Assembly: GCA_964444365.1 (NCBI GenBank)
Contig: CAYUHJ010000210.1
Location: forward strand, 1-10,954
Direction of reading: 5' to 3'
Length of the DNA stretch: 10,954 nt
From: CAYUHJ01 sp964444365
GTDB taxonomy: Bacteria; Planctomycetota; Planctomycetia; Gemmatales; Gemmataceae
The notes beneath the pieces are model-generated. The model was not told where the DNA came from. It did not search any database and was given only the letters and a program-made list of their open reading frames with translations. This document shows, one piece after another, positions 1 through 6,613 of the stretch (position 1 is its first letter; each line of letters begins with the position of its first letter). Both the position numbers and the translations under genes were made by a program.

Positions 1-1050
1 GAATTGGAGAAGACCCGGCCGAAGTCGACGAAGGTGAAAATCCAGGCGACCACCGAGGGCCAGAAGCCGATGCGGCACCACACGGCCGACGGCTCGATCC
101 CGGACTTCTACAAGGAAACCTACGTCCTCAAGCGCGGCGACGTGGGCCAGAAAGACGGGCTCGCGTCCCCCGGCTTCCTGCAAGTGCTGTCCCGCACCGA
201 TGAAGCCAAGTGGCAGACCGCGAAACCCGCCGGGGCGACGACCTCGTTCCGTCGAACGGGACTCGCGAACTGGCTGACCGACACCGAAACCGGGGCCGGG
301 TCGCTGGCCGCACGGGTGATGGTGAACCGCCTCTGGCACCACCACTTCGGCCGGGGGATCGTCTCGACGCTCAACGACTTCGGCTTCCAGGGCGACCCGC
401 CGACGCACCCGGAACTGCTGGAATGGCTCGCGAACGACCTCGTTTCCCACGGCTGGAAGCTGAAGCGCGTCCACAAGCTGATGGTGACGAGCCGGGCCTA
501 TCAGTTAGCCGGCACCGCCACCGATTCCGCGAAGAAACTCGACGTGGACAACAAGCTCTGGTCGCACCGCCCGCGCCGCCGGCTCGAAGCGGAGGCGATC
601 CGCGACAACCTCCTCGCCGTCGCCGGCGTCCTCGACACGACTCAGTTCGGCCCCGGCACGCTCGACCAGGGGATGAAGCGGCGAAGCATCTACTTCCAGG
701 TGCAGCGCAGCCAGCTCATCCCGATGCTGCAAGTCTTCGACTGGCCCGACACGCTCTCCAGCGCCACGGCGAGATCGACGACCGTGGTCGCCCCGCAAGC
801 GTTGCTCTTCCTCAACAACCCGCACGTGCGAAGTTGGGCCAACGCCTTCGCCACCCGCCTGAAACCCACCGCCGAGAAAGACCCCACCGCCGCCGTCGAG
901 CTGGCGTACCGGCTGGCGTACTCCCGCCCACCGACGGCCAAGGAGCGGGACGAGGGTGTCGAGTTCCTCCGGGCGGGGAAGCTGGACAAGGCGCTGCAAG
1001 ACTATGCGTTGGTGCTGATGAGTTTGAATGAGTTCATCTATGTGGACTAA
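1..1050 (+). CDS. DUF1553 domain protein, C-terminal part (partial; 5' end outside window)
   Basis: The reading frame is open from base 1 and ends with TAA at 1048-1050, so this is the last ~349 residues of a longer protein. A TTG at base 4 is not a credible start because the frame continues upstream. The visible part matches the DUF1553 module of planctomycete PSD1/DUF1549/DUF1553 proteins: the linker with YVLKRGDVGQK and ASPGFLQVL, then the core with ARVMVNRLWHHHFGRGIV, DFGFQGDPPTHPELLEWLA and HKLMVTSRAYQLAG, ending in NEFIYVD, the usual C-terminus of the family. Full-length members are commonly close to 1000 aa, often with an N-terminal signal and cytochrome c-like domain, which would lie upstream here. 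The biochemical role is unproven; these proteins are normally encoded directly before a DUF1501 gene and are thought to act outside the cytoplasm. Here that partner lies 1.5 kb downstream, after two unrelated genes. Confidence 0.93.
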   Translation, partial: ELEKTRPKSTKVKIQATTEGQKPMRHHTADGSIPDFYKETYVLKRGDVGQKDGLASPGFLQVLSRTDEAKWQTAKPAGATTSFRRTGLANWLTDTETGAGSLAARVMVNRLWHHHFGRGIVSTLNDFGFQGDPPTHPELLEWLANDLVSHGWKLKRVHKLMVTSRAYQLAGTATDSAKKLDVDNKLWSHRPRRRLEAEAIRDNLLAVAGVLDTTQFGPGTLDQGMKRRSIYFQVQRSQLIPMLQVFDWPDTLSSATARSTTVVAPQALLFLNNPHVRSWANAFATRLKPTAEKDPTAAVELAYRLAYSRPPTAKERDEGVEFLRAGKLDKALQDYALVLMSLNEFIYVD

Positions 1051-1103
1051 CTAGCATTTTGTGTGCAGTGGATCTGACATTTGAACTTCGACTGCGATTT
1101 AAC

Positions 1104-2246
1104 ATGAGCCGAGCAACGGCATACACAGACGAAAATATTCGTATCGTCTCTGACGTGGAGTGTATCCGCCATCGGCCTGGTATGTATATCGGGAGGGCCG
1201 ATGTCGAAGGATTGCATTACATGCTGTTCGACTTGGTCGCTGTCGCACTTAAGGAGGCGAGAACACTTCGAGCAACTTGGGTGAACGTCACGCTTCGGAC
1301 GGACGGTTCGGTCGAAGTGGCCGACGATGCAGCGGTACCAGTTCCCAGAAATCGTTCTGGGGCAATTGACTGGCAACCATCTGATCGCGCTCCCTGGGGC
1401 ACGGGTTCGATCTATTCCCAGGAGTTATTCAGCTACTTCGTAGTCCGTGCCTTATCAGTGTGGTCCCGCATCATTGTGCGATCGAATCGGCGTATCGCGA
1501 CACACGAGTTCCGTCAAGGCGTTCCGACCGGACCTCCGACTGATTGTGGCGAAACGCACGAAACCGGATTCGCACTTCGATTTCGCCCGGACCCTGACAT
1601 CTTCCCCGACCCGCGGTTCGACCCCGCTCGTATCCGCGAGCGACTTCGGCAGTTCGCGTTCCTGAACTCCGGCGTGCCGATCACGCTGACCACCGAACAC
1701 GGCGTCGAACGGTTCGAATATACGGACGGCATTCGCGGTTACCTGGGATTCCTGGCACAACACCGTACCGTGTTGCACCATGAGCCCTTGATTGCTCGAG
1801 GCAACGCGGACGGAGTCGAATACGAACTGGGGCTTCAATGGTGCGAAGGGAATGACCCGCCGATGATCGTGTCCTTCGCGAACGGGAGTGTCACCCAGGA
1901 TGGGGGAACTCACATTGAGGGGCTTCGGACCGGGATCAGCCGGGCCGCGGGACGATACTTCCGAGCCCATAGATCCGCAATCGACTTCAAGAGCGAGGAC
2001 TTCCGCGAAGGTTTAGTCGGCGTCGTGTCGGTCCACCTCGCCACGCCCCGTTATGACGGCTCCACGAAGCGCAAATTGGGAAGCCTCGAAGTCATTCGGC
2101 CCGTCCAGCGTGCGGTCGAAGCTTTGTTGAAAGGATTCTTGGAGCACAACCCTGCAGTAGTCCAGGCCATCGAAAGCGCTGCCCAAGCTCGGAGCGCGGC
2201 GCGTGACGCTCGACGAAGCCGGCGACCCAAGAACGAACAACTGTAA
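1104..2246 (+). CDS. GyrB-like protein: GHKL/transducer domains only, ATP site degenerate, no TOPRIM
   Basis: The 380-aa product aligns by eye with the N-terminal half of DNA gyrase B. Residues 24-30 (RPGMYIG) and GLH at 36-38 match the start of the GHKL domain. The transducer domain is well kept: FRPDPDIF at 160-167, AFLNSGVPITL at 185-195, DGGTHIEGLRTG at 266-277, FREGL at 300-304 and STKRKLG at 320-326 (QTK-loop position, Lys kept, Gln changed to Ser). The nucleotide site is not kept. The gyrase motif with catalytic Glu and Mg-binding Asn (EVVDNAIDEA) reads DLVAVALKEA at 43-52; DDGRGIP reads DDAAVP at 74-79; the glycine-rich ATP lid reads QELFSYF at 106-112. The protein stops before the TOPRIM domain and ends in a basic tail. 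ATG 1104 is chosen because it leaves a gyrase-like lead-in; TTG 1059 would add 15 residues without similarity. Base composition is lower in G+C than the flanks. Homology is clear; function (gyrase modulator, decoy or relic) is unknown. Confidence 0.85.
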   Translation: MSRATAYTDENIRIVSDVECIRHRPGMYIGRADVEGLHYMLFDLVAVALKEARTLRATWVNVTLRTDGSVEVADDAAVPVPRNRSGAIDWQPSDRAPWGTGSIYSQELFSYFVVRALSVWSRIIVRSNRRIATHEFRQGVPTGPPTDCGETHETGFALRFRPDPDIFPDPRFDPARIRERLRQFAFLNSGVPITLTTEHGVERFEYTDGIRGYLGFLAQHRTVLHHEPLIARGNADGVEYELGLQWCEGNDPPMIVSFANGSVTQDGGTHIEGLRTGISRAAGRYFRAHRSAIDFKSEDFREGLVGVVSVHLATPRYDGSTKRKLGSLEVIRPVQRAVEALLKGFLEHNPAVVQAIESAAQARSAARDARRSRRPKNEQL

Positions 2247-2286
2247 CGCATTGAAATCGGAGAAGTGACAGCATTCCCTGGCCACC

Positions 2287-2292
2287 GAGGTG
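2287..2292 (+). promoter_or_regulatory. Ribosome binding site of the antitoxin-like gene
   Basis: GAGGTG lies four bases before ATG 2297. It fixes the start of the 90-aa protein and stands out because most other starts here have no recognisable Shine-Dalgarno sequence. Confidence 0.6.
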
Positions 2293-2296
2293 AAAT

Positions 2297-2569
2297 ATGT
2301 CAGTGAAAGAACGGATGATTGCGATCGTCCAAGAAATGCCCGACGACTTGACGACCCAGGAAGCACTCGATTACCTCGTGTTTCGACTCCGTGGACTGGG
2401 CCTTCTCGCTGCCGATACCGAGAACGGCCGAAGTCACGAAGTCGAGCTGCTGCAACCGGATGACCACTTCGTCCGGTTCAGCATCGAACGCGGGCTTCGC
2501 CAGATGGAGAGAGGCGAAGTCCTGTCGCACGAAGAAGCCAAAAAGCGACTCGGCAAGTGGCGCGTCTAA
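2297..2569 (+). CDS. Small antitoxin-like protein (90 aa), no adjacent toxin
   Basis: ATG 2297 is preceded by GAGGTG at 2287-2292, four bases away, one of the few clear Shine-Dalgarno sequences in the window. The protein begins MSVKERMIAIVQEMPDDLTT and ends with an amphipathic segment at 62-90 containing IERGLRQMERGEVLSHEEA and KKRLGKWRV. This arrangement (N-terminal VKE..., predicted helix, then IE.GL....G...SHEE...RL.KW) resembles small antitoxins that precede ParE/RelE-type toxins. Those I recall are about 70-75 aa; here about 20 residues (roughly 34-60, with the acidic VELLQPDD) separate the two conserved parts. No toxin gene follows: only 29 bp separate its stop from the DUF1501 start, and none lies between it and the GyrB-like gene 50 bp upstream. 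It is probably co-transcribed with that gene. Family assignment rests on remembered pattern, so it is tentative; that it is a real gene is well supported by start, RBS and spacing. Confidence 0.72.
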   Translation: MSVKERMIAIVQEMPDDLTTQEALDYLVFRLRGLGLLAADTENGRSHEVELLQPDDHFVRFSIERGLRQMERGEVLSHEEAKKRLGKWRV

Positions 2570-2598
2570 ATCACTCCCCAACACACCGTCGGTGCAGC

Positions 2599-4041
2599 AT
2601 GAAGTTCGATCTCACCCCTTCCACGCTCTCCCGTCGCGAACTGCTTTCCCGTTGCGGGGCGGGGCTCGGGTCGCTGGCACTCGCAGACTTGCTCCAAGCG
2701 GCCCCGGCACCGGCGGAGAAGCCGACGAACCCGCTCGCGCCGAAGAAGCCGCACTTCGAGGCGAAGGCGAAGGCTGTCATCTGGATCTTCGTCAACGGCG
2801 GGCCGAGTCAGGTGGATACGTGGGACTACAAGCCCGAACTCCAGAAGCGCGACGGCCAGGAACTTCCGGGGTTCGACAAGAACTCGGGGTTCTTCATCAA
2901 CTCGGCCGGGCCGTTGATGAAGTCGCCGTTCGAGTGGAAGCAGCACGGCGAATCCGGGAAGTGGGTGTCGTCGATCTTCCCGAACCTCGCGAAGCACGTC
3001 GACAAAATGGCGTTCATTCACTCGCTGTGGAGCGAGTCGAACAACCACAGCCCGGCGCTGTTCATGATGAACACCGGGCTGCCGCGGATGGGCGGGCCGT
3101 CGGCCGGGTCGTGGGTGACGTACGGCCTCGGCAGCGAGAACGAGAACCTGCCCGGCTTCGTGGTCATGTCCGACCCTAAGGGCCGCGGGTTGCCGAAGGG
3201 GCACTCGCTGAACTGGACCAACGGCTTCCTCCCCGGCGCGTACCAGGGAACGTGGCTCAAGCCCAGCGGCGACCCGATCGACAACCTGAAGCCGGCTGCG
3301 GGCGTCGGGGCGACCGAACAGGAAACCGCCCTCGCGCTGATGGCCCGGCTCAATCGCATGAAGGTGGAGGAGTCCGGGCCGGACCGCGAACTCGAAGCCC
3401 GCGTGAAGAGCTTCGAGCTGGCGTATCGAATGCAGTCCGCCGCCCCGGACGCGATGGACATTTCCAGGGAAACGAAGGAAACCCACGACCTGTACGGCAT
3501 CGGCCGCCCCGAGTGCGACCACTTCGCGAGGCAGTGCCTGACCGCCCGCCGGCTCGTCGAGAAGGGCGTCCGGTTCGTGCAGATTTATTCCGGCGGCATG
3601 GAGAACGAACGCTCCTGGGACGGCCACATCGACATCAAGGGGAACCACGGCCAGTTCGCGGGGGAGACGGACCAACCCGTCGCGGCGCTGCTCACGGACC
3701 TCGCCAAGAAGGGGTTGCTCGACAGCACGCTCGTCGTGTGGGCCGGGGAGTTCGGCCGGTTGCCGGTGTCGCAGAAGGGGGCGAAGCCTGGCCGCGACCA
3801 CAACCCGCACGCGAACACGGCGTGGCTCGCCGGCGGCGGCGTGAAGGGGGGCGTCAGCTACGGGGCGACCGACGACGTCGGGTACAAGGCCGCCGTCGAC
3901 CGGGCCGACACCCACGACTTCCACGCCACCATCCTGCACCTGATGGGGCTGGAACACGAGAAGCTGACGTACTTCCACAACGGCCGGCGGTACCGGCTGA
4001 CCGACGTTCACGGCAAGGTCATCAAGGCGGTGGTGGCGTGA
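2599..4041 (+). CDS. DUF1501 domain protein, Tat-exported
   Basis: The 480-aa product starts with a twin-arginine signal: SRRELL at about residues 10-15, then a hydrophobic stretch (CGAGLGSLALADLLQA) and an Ala/Pro-rich linker. The body is a DUF1501 protein, a family within the alkaline phosphatase/sulfatase-like superfamily. Family landmarks are VNGGPSQVDTWDYKPEL near residue 66, HSLWSESNNHSPALFMMNTG, RFVQIYSGGMENERSWDGH, VVWAGEFGRLPVSQ near 383, GRDHNPHANTAWLAGGG near 397 and HDFHATILHLMGLEHEKLTY near the end. Length is normal. ATG 2599 is preferred over upstream in-frame starts because the Tat signal then sits correctly near the N-terminus. Substrate and reaction are not established for the family. 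It normally follows a DUF1553 gene directly; here the GyrB-like and antitoxin-like genes stand between. The last 20 bp overlap the 3' end of the photolyase gene on the other strand. Confidence 0.93.
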   Translation: MKFDLTPSTLSRRELLSRCGAGLGSLALADLLQAAPAPAEKPTNPLAPKKPHFEAKAKAVIWIFVNGGPSQVDTWDYKPELQKRDGQELPGFDKNSGFFINSAGPLMKSPFEWKQHGESGKWVSSIFPNLAKHVDKMAFIHSLWSESNNHSPALFMMNTGLPRMGGPSAGSWVTYGLGSENENLPGFVVMSDPKGRGLPKGHSLNWTNGFLPGAYQGTWLKPSGDPIDNLKPAAGVGATEQETALALMARLNRMKVEESGPDRELEARVKSFELAYRMQSAAPDAMDISRETKETHDLYGIGRPECDHFARQCLTARRLVEKGVRFVQIYSGGMENERSWDGHIDIKGNHGQFAGETDQPVAALLTDLAKKGLLDSTLVVWAGEFGRLPVSQKGAKPGRDHNPHANTAWLAGGGVKGGVSYGATDDVGYKAAVDRADTHDFHATILHLMGLEHEKLTYFHNGRRYRLTDVHGKVIKAVVA

Positions 4042-5611
4042 GCCCGGCGACGTAGTCCCGGTACGCGCCGAGCTTGAACTTCCGGCCGGTGTTGTCGCTC
4101 GACATGTACCGGACGCTGCCGAACACGCTGCGTTCGGGTGCCCACGGGCGGTCGAACAGGCCGAAGCACCAGAAAATCCCCGTGTACGAGTTCGGGTCGC
4201 GGCCGTCGATGGCGTACTTGTTGTTGAGGTGCTCCAGCACGCGGTACGCCTCCGCCGGGGTCGCGGACCACTCCAGCACCTTCTTCGCCCACAGCATCCG
4301 CAGGTAGTTGTGGATGCGGCCGGTGCGGACGAGTTCCGTCTGGGCGGCGTTCCACAGGTCGTCGTGCGTGGCCGCGGCCTCGAACTCGGCGAGGGAGTAC
4401 AGGTGCTCGCGGCGGTCCCCGGCGTGCTTCGCCAGCGTCGCCTTCGCCCACGCCGGCAGAACGCGGTCGAGCGTGCCGGCCGGGTCCACCGGGGAAAAGT
4501 CGAAGGACGCGAAGTTGAACGACGGCACCTCGCCGGGTTCCTGCCGGCTGCGGGTTCCTTGCGACGCGGTCGCCGCCCGATGTGCGTTCCAGCAGAAGTG
4601 GTAGCCGATGTCCCGCCAGGTGATCGCCTCGTCGAGGAACCCGTTCGCGTTCTCGTCCCGGCAGAAAAAATCATCCTTGTTCCGCGTCGTCGGGTTGAGG
4701 TCGTCGACCGTCCAGTCCGGACCGAGGACGGTGTCGCACACCTGTTGGATGCCGAGGTGCCCGTAGTGCAGGTAGTAGCTCAGCCCGCTGGCGGAGTTCT
4801 GGGCGGGGTCGTCCGGGCGGTTTCGCTCGGCGGCGTACCGTGGCAGCTTCGATTCCACGAACTCCGCGAGCACCCGCTCCCCGGCCGCTCGGCCGCCGAC
4901 GGCGGTTGACACGGCCGGAACCGACTGGTCGACGGGCAGCGACCGGACGAACGCGGGCAGGTCCTTCGGCACCGTCCACGGCTCGAACGGCGGGTCGACG
5001 CGGGCTTGCGTCGCCGGGGTGAGGTGCGGCTCGGCGGCGGCCCGGTGCTGCCAGGCCTCCGCGAACAGCTTGTGGATCCGCGGCCGCAGGTGGGCCGCCG
5101 CGGACACGGTGGTGCCGAGCTTGCCGAGCGGGATCATCCCGTTGCCGTCCACGGCGTAAACCGGAACCTCCACGGCGGCGGCGAGCGCTGCAGTCTGGGC
5201 CGGGACGATGAACTGCGGGTAGTCGTCGGTCACGACGAGGCAGGCGTCCTTCGCCAGTGTCCGGACCAACCCTCGGCCGGGGTGCGCCGGGGTTTCGACG
5301 AACGGCCAGTAGTTCAGCCCCATCGCCGCGGCGTCGGCGGCGTTGTCGCGCATCCCTTCCAGCAGGAACCGGTGGAACCGCGCGGACGCCCACGGGTAGT
5401 CGAGCTTCAACCCCTCGTACACCACGAGCGGCTTCTTCAGCTTCGTCGCCCAGTGGAGCGCGTAGTCGAGGGCGTGGTTCGCCCGCAGCCGGCGGGCCAT
5501 CTGGCACCAGTACAGGACATACTTGCCGCCCCGGTTCACGGGCCGGTCACCGGCGAGCGGCGCGGCGTCGGCCGGCCGTGACGAAACGCGGGCGTCGTTG
5601 AAGGTGGCCAT
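4022..5611 (-). CDS. phr: Deoxyribodipyrimidine photolyase, class II type
   Basis: The 529-aa flavoprotein is predicted to repair cyclobutane pyrimidine dimers in DNA with light and FADH-. The N-terminal alpha/beta domain starts at GGKYVLYWCQMARRLRANHA (about 28-47), and TDDYPQFIVPAQTAALA follows further on. The C-terminal FAD-binding domain carries the class II signature: FLDEAITWRDIGYHFCW, YSLAEFEAAATHDDLWNAAQ (to about 424), GRIHNYLRMLWAKKVLEW (about 431-448), NNKYAIDGRDPNSYTG (about 463-478) and ERSVFGSVRYM. The Trp residues in LWNAAQ and WAKK fit the electron-transfer positions known from class II enzymes. Length is slightly above the usual ~450-500 aa, with an acidic/Pro stretch (FASFDFSPVDPAGTLDRV) inside the catalytic half. 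ATG at 5609-5611 is chosen; the frame is open upstream to 5710, but that part is Arg-rich and runs into the divergent ABC gene. The gene diverges from the ABC operon and converges on DUF1501. Confidence 0.93.
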   Translation of the reverse strand: MATFNDARVSSRPADAAPLAGDRPVNRGGKYVLYWCQMARRLRANHALDYALHWATKLKKPLVVYEGLKLDYPWASARFHRFLLEGMRDNAADAAAMGLNYWPFVETPAHPGRGLVRTLAKDACLVVTDDYPQFIVPAQTAALAAAVEVPVYAVDGNGMIPLGKLGTTVSAAAHLRPRIHKLFAEAWQHRAAAEPHLTPATQARVDPPFEPWTVPKDLPAFVRSLPVDQSVPAVSTAVGGRAAGERVLAEFVESKLPRYAAERNRPDDPAQNSASGLSYYLHYGHLGIQQVCDTVLGPDWTVDDLNPTTRNKDDFFCRDENANGFLDEAITWRDIGYHFCWNAHRAATASQGTRSRQEPGEVPSFNFASFDFSPVDPAGTLDRVLPAWAKATLAKHAGDRREHLYSLAEFEAAATHDDLWNAAQTELVRTGRIHNYLRMLWAKKVLEWSATPAEAYRVLEHLNNKYAIDGRDPNSYTGIFWCFGLFDRPWAPERSVFGSVRYMSSDNTGRKFKLGAYRDYVAGLTPPPP

Positions 5612-5655
5612 GTGTGCCCCGGTCCGGAGACGGCTCCGGCCGTATGATAGGCCGC
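5612..5655. promoter_or_regulatory. Divergent promoter region with inverted repeat (photolyase / ABC exporter)
   Basis: Only 44 bp separate the divergent start codons. It contains a perfect inverted repeat, CCGGAG at 5624-5629 and CTCCGG at 5634-5639 with a 4-base spacer, a possible operator able to affect both directions. TATGAT at 5643-5648 resembles a -10 element for the plus strand and lies 7 bases before ATG 5656, so transcription from it would give a leaderless or near-leaderless mRNA. No good -35 is seen. In high-G+C DNA a 6-bp CG-rich palindrome can arise by chance. Confidence 0.35.
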
Positions 5656-6579
5656 ATGACCGACGCGGTTCTCGTCGCCTCCGGCGTTCACAAGCAGTAC
5701 GGCGGCACACCCGCCCTCCGCGGCGTCGACCTCACCGTGACCCGGGGCGAACTCTTCGGCCTGCTCGGCCCGAACGGGGCGGGGAAGACGACGTTCATGT
5801 CCATCCTCGCGGGGCTGGCGGAACCGTCGTCCGGAGGCGTCACGCTGTTCGGCGTCCGGTCCGGGTCTCGCGACCGGGCGTTGCGGACGAAGATCGGCCT
5901 CGCGACGCAGGACCTCGCGGTCTACCCCGAACTGACGGCCCGCGAGAACCTCGAGTTCTTCGGCCGAATGTACGGGATGCGCGGCCCGGCCTTGCGCGAC
6001 CGCGTCGCCGAAATGCTCGCCGCCGTGGAACTGACCGACCGTGCCGACCACCGGGCCGGCACCTTTTCCGGCGGCATGAAGCGTCGCCTCAACCTCGCGG
6101 TCGCGGTCGTCCACGGGCCGGAACTGCTGCTGCTCGACGAGCCCACGACGGGCGTCGACCCGCAATCCCGCAACCACATCTTCGAGCGGGTGAAGGCCCT
6201 GAACGCGGCCGGGATGACGGTCGTGTACACCAGCCACTACATGGAAGAAGTGCAGACGCTCTGCCCGCGGATCGCGGTGCTGGACGGCGGCAAAGTCCTG
6301 GCGTGCGACATGCTCGGGAACCTGCTGAAACTCCGGCCGGCGAAGCTCCGCGTGCGGTTCTCCGGCGGCGACGGGTGGGCCGGGCGGCTGGCGGCGATCC
6401 CCGGTGTCACCGCGGTGTCACCGGACGGGGACGGGTTCGAGTTGCGCGTCGACGACCTGCCGACGGCGTGTGCGCGGGTGGCCGTTGCTGCGGGGGAGTC
6501 GCTCGCCGCCCTCGACCCCGACCCGCCGACCTTGGAGCGGGTGTTCTTGCACCTCACGGGCAAGGCGCTGCGGGATTGA
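5656..6579 (+). CDS. ABC-2 exporter, ATP-binding subunit
   Basis: The 307-aa protein is a complete ABC ATPase of the DrrA/NatA-like exporter type. Walker A is GPNGAGKTT at 38-46, the Q-loop Gln is at 85 (GLATQD), the signature FSGGM is at 137-141, Walker B LLLLDEP is at 157-163 with the catalytic Glu at 162, the D-loop TGVDP follows, and the switch His is at 194 (YTSHYMEE). After the nucleotide domain comes a ~75-residue C-terminal region of the DUF4162 kind often found in this group (KLRVRFSGG to LERVFLHLTGKALRD). ATG 5656 is chosen: it gives a standard N-terminus (VLVASGVHKQYGG); ATG 5644 or GTG 5614 are in frame but add an atypical lead. It is followed after 34 bp by its permease, so the two form an operon and a homodimeric or 2+2 exporter is likely. 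The substrate cannot be told from sequence. Confidence 0.95.
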   Translation: MTDAVLVASGVHKQYGGTPALRGVDLTVTRGELFGLLGPNGAGKTTFMSILAGLAEPSSGGVTLFGVRSGSRDRALRTKIGLATQDLAVYPELTARENLEFFGRMYGMRGPALRDRVAEMLAAVELTDRADHRAGTFSGGMKRRLNLAVAVVHGPELLLLDEPTTGVDPQSRNHIFERVKALNAAGMTVVYTSHYMEEVQTLCPRIAVLDGGKVLACDMLGNLLKLRPAKLRVRFSGGDGWAGRLAAIPGVTAVSPDGDGFELRVDDLPTACARVAVAAGESLAALDPDPPTLERVFLHLTGKALRD

Positions 6580-6613
6580 TGCTCCCCCGCTCGGCGTTGC
6601 CTCGCGGCTAACC

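Noticed and set aside
1059..1103. Upstream TTG start for the GyrB-like protein
   Set aside because: The extra 15 residues have no similarity to gyrase and no ribosome binding site; ATG 1104 gives a normal GyrB lead-in.
2570..2598. Search for a ParE/RelE toxin after the antitoxin-like gene
   Set aside because: Only 29 bp remain before the DUF1501 start and no frame there or inside the next gene encodes a toxin-like protein.
2566..4674. Very long open frame on the minus strand (702 codons)
   Set aside because: It lies opposite the DUF1501 gene and in another frame of the photolyase gene; its translation is Arg/Pro/Ala/Val-rich, low in complexity and resembles no family. Typical shadow in high-G+C DNA.
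5612..5710. N-terminal extension of the photolyase by 33 residues
   Set aside because: The added residues are Arg/Cys-rich, unlike photolyases, and overlap the start of the divergent ATPase gene. ATG at 5611 is sufficient.
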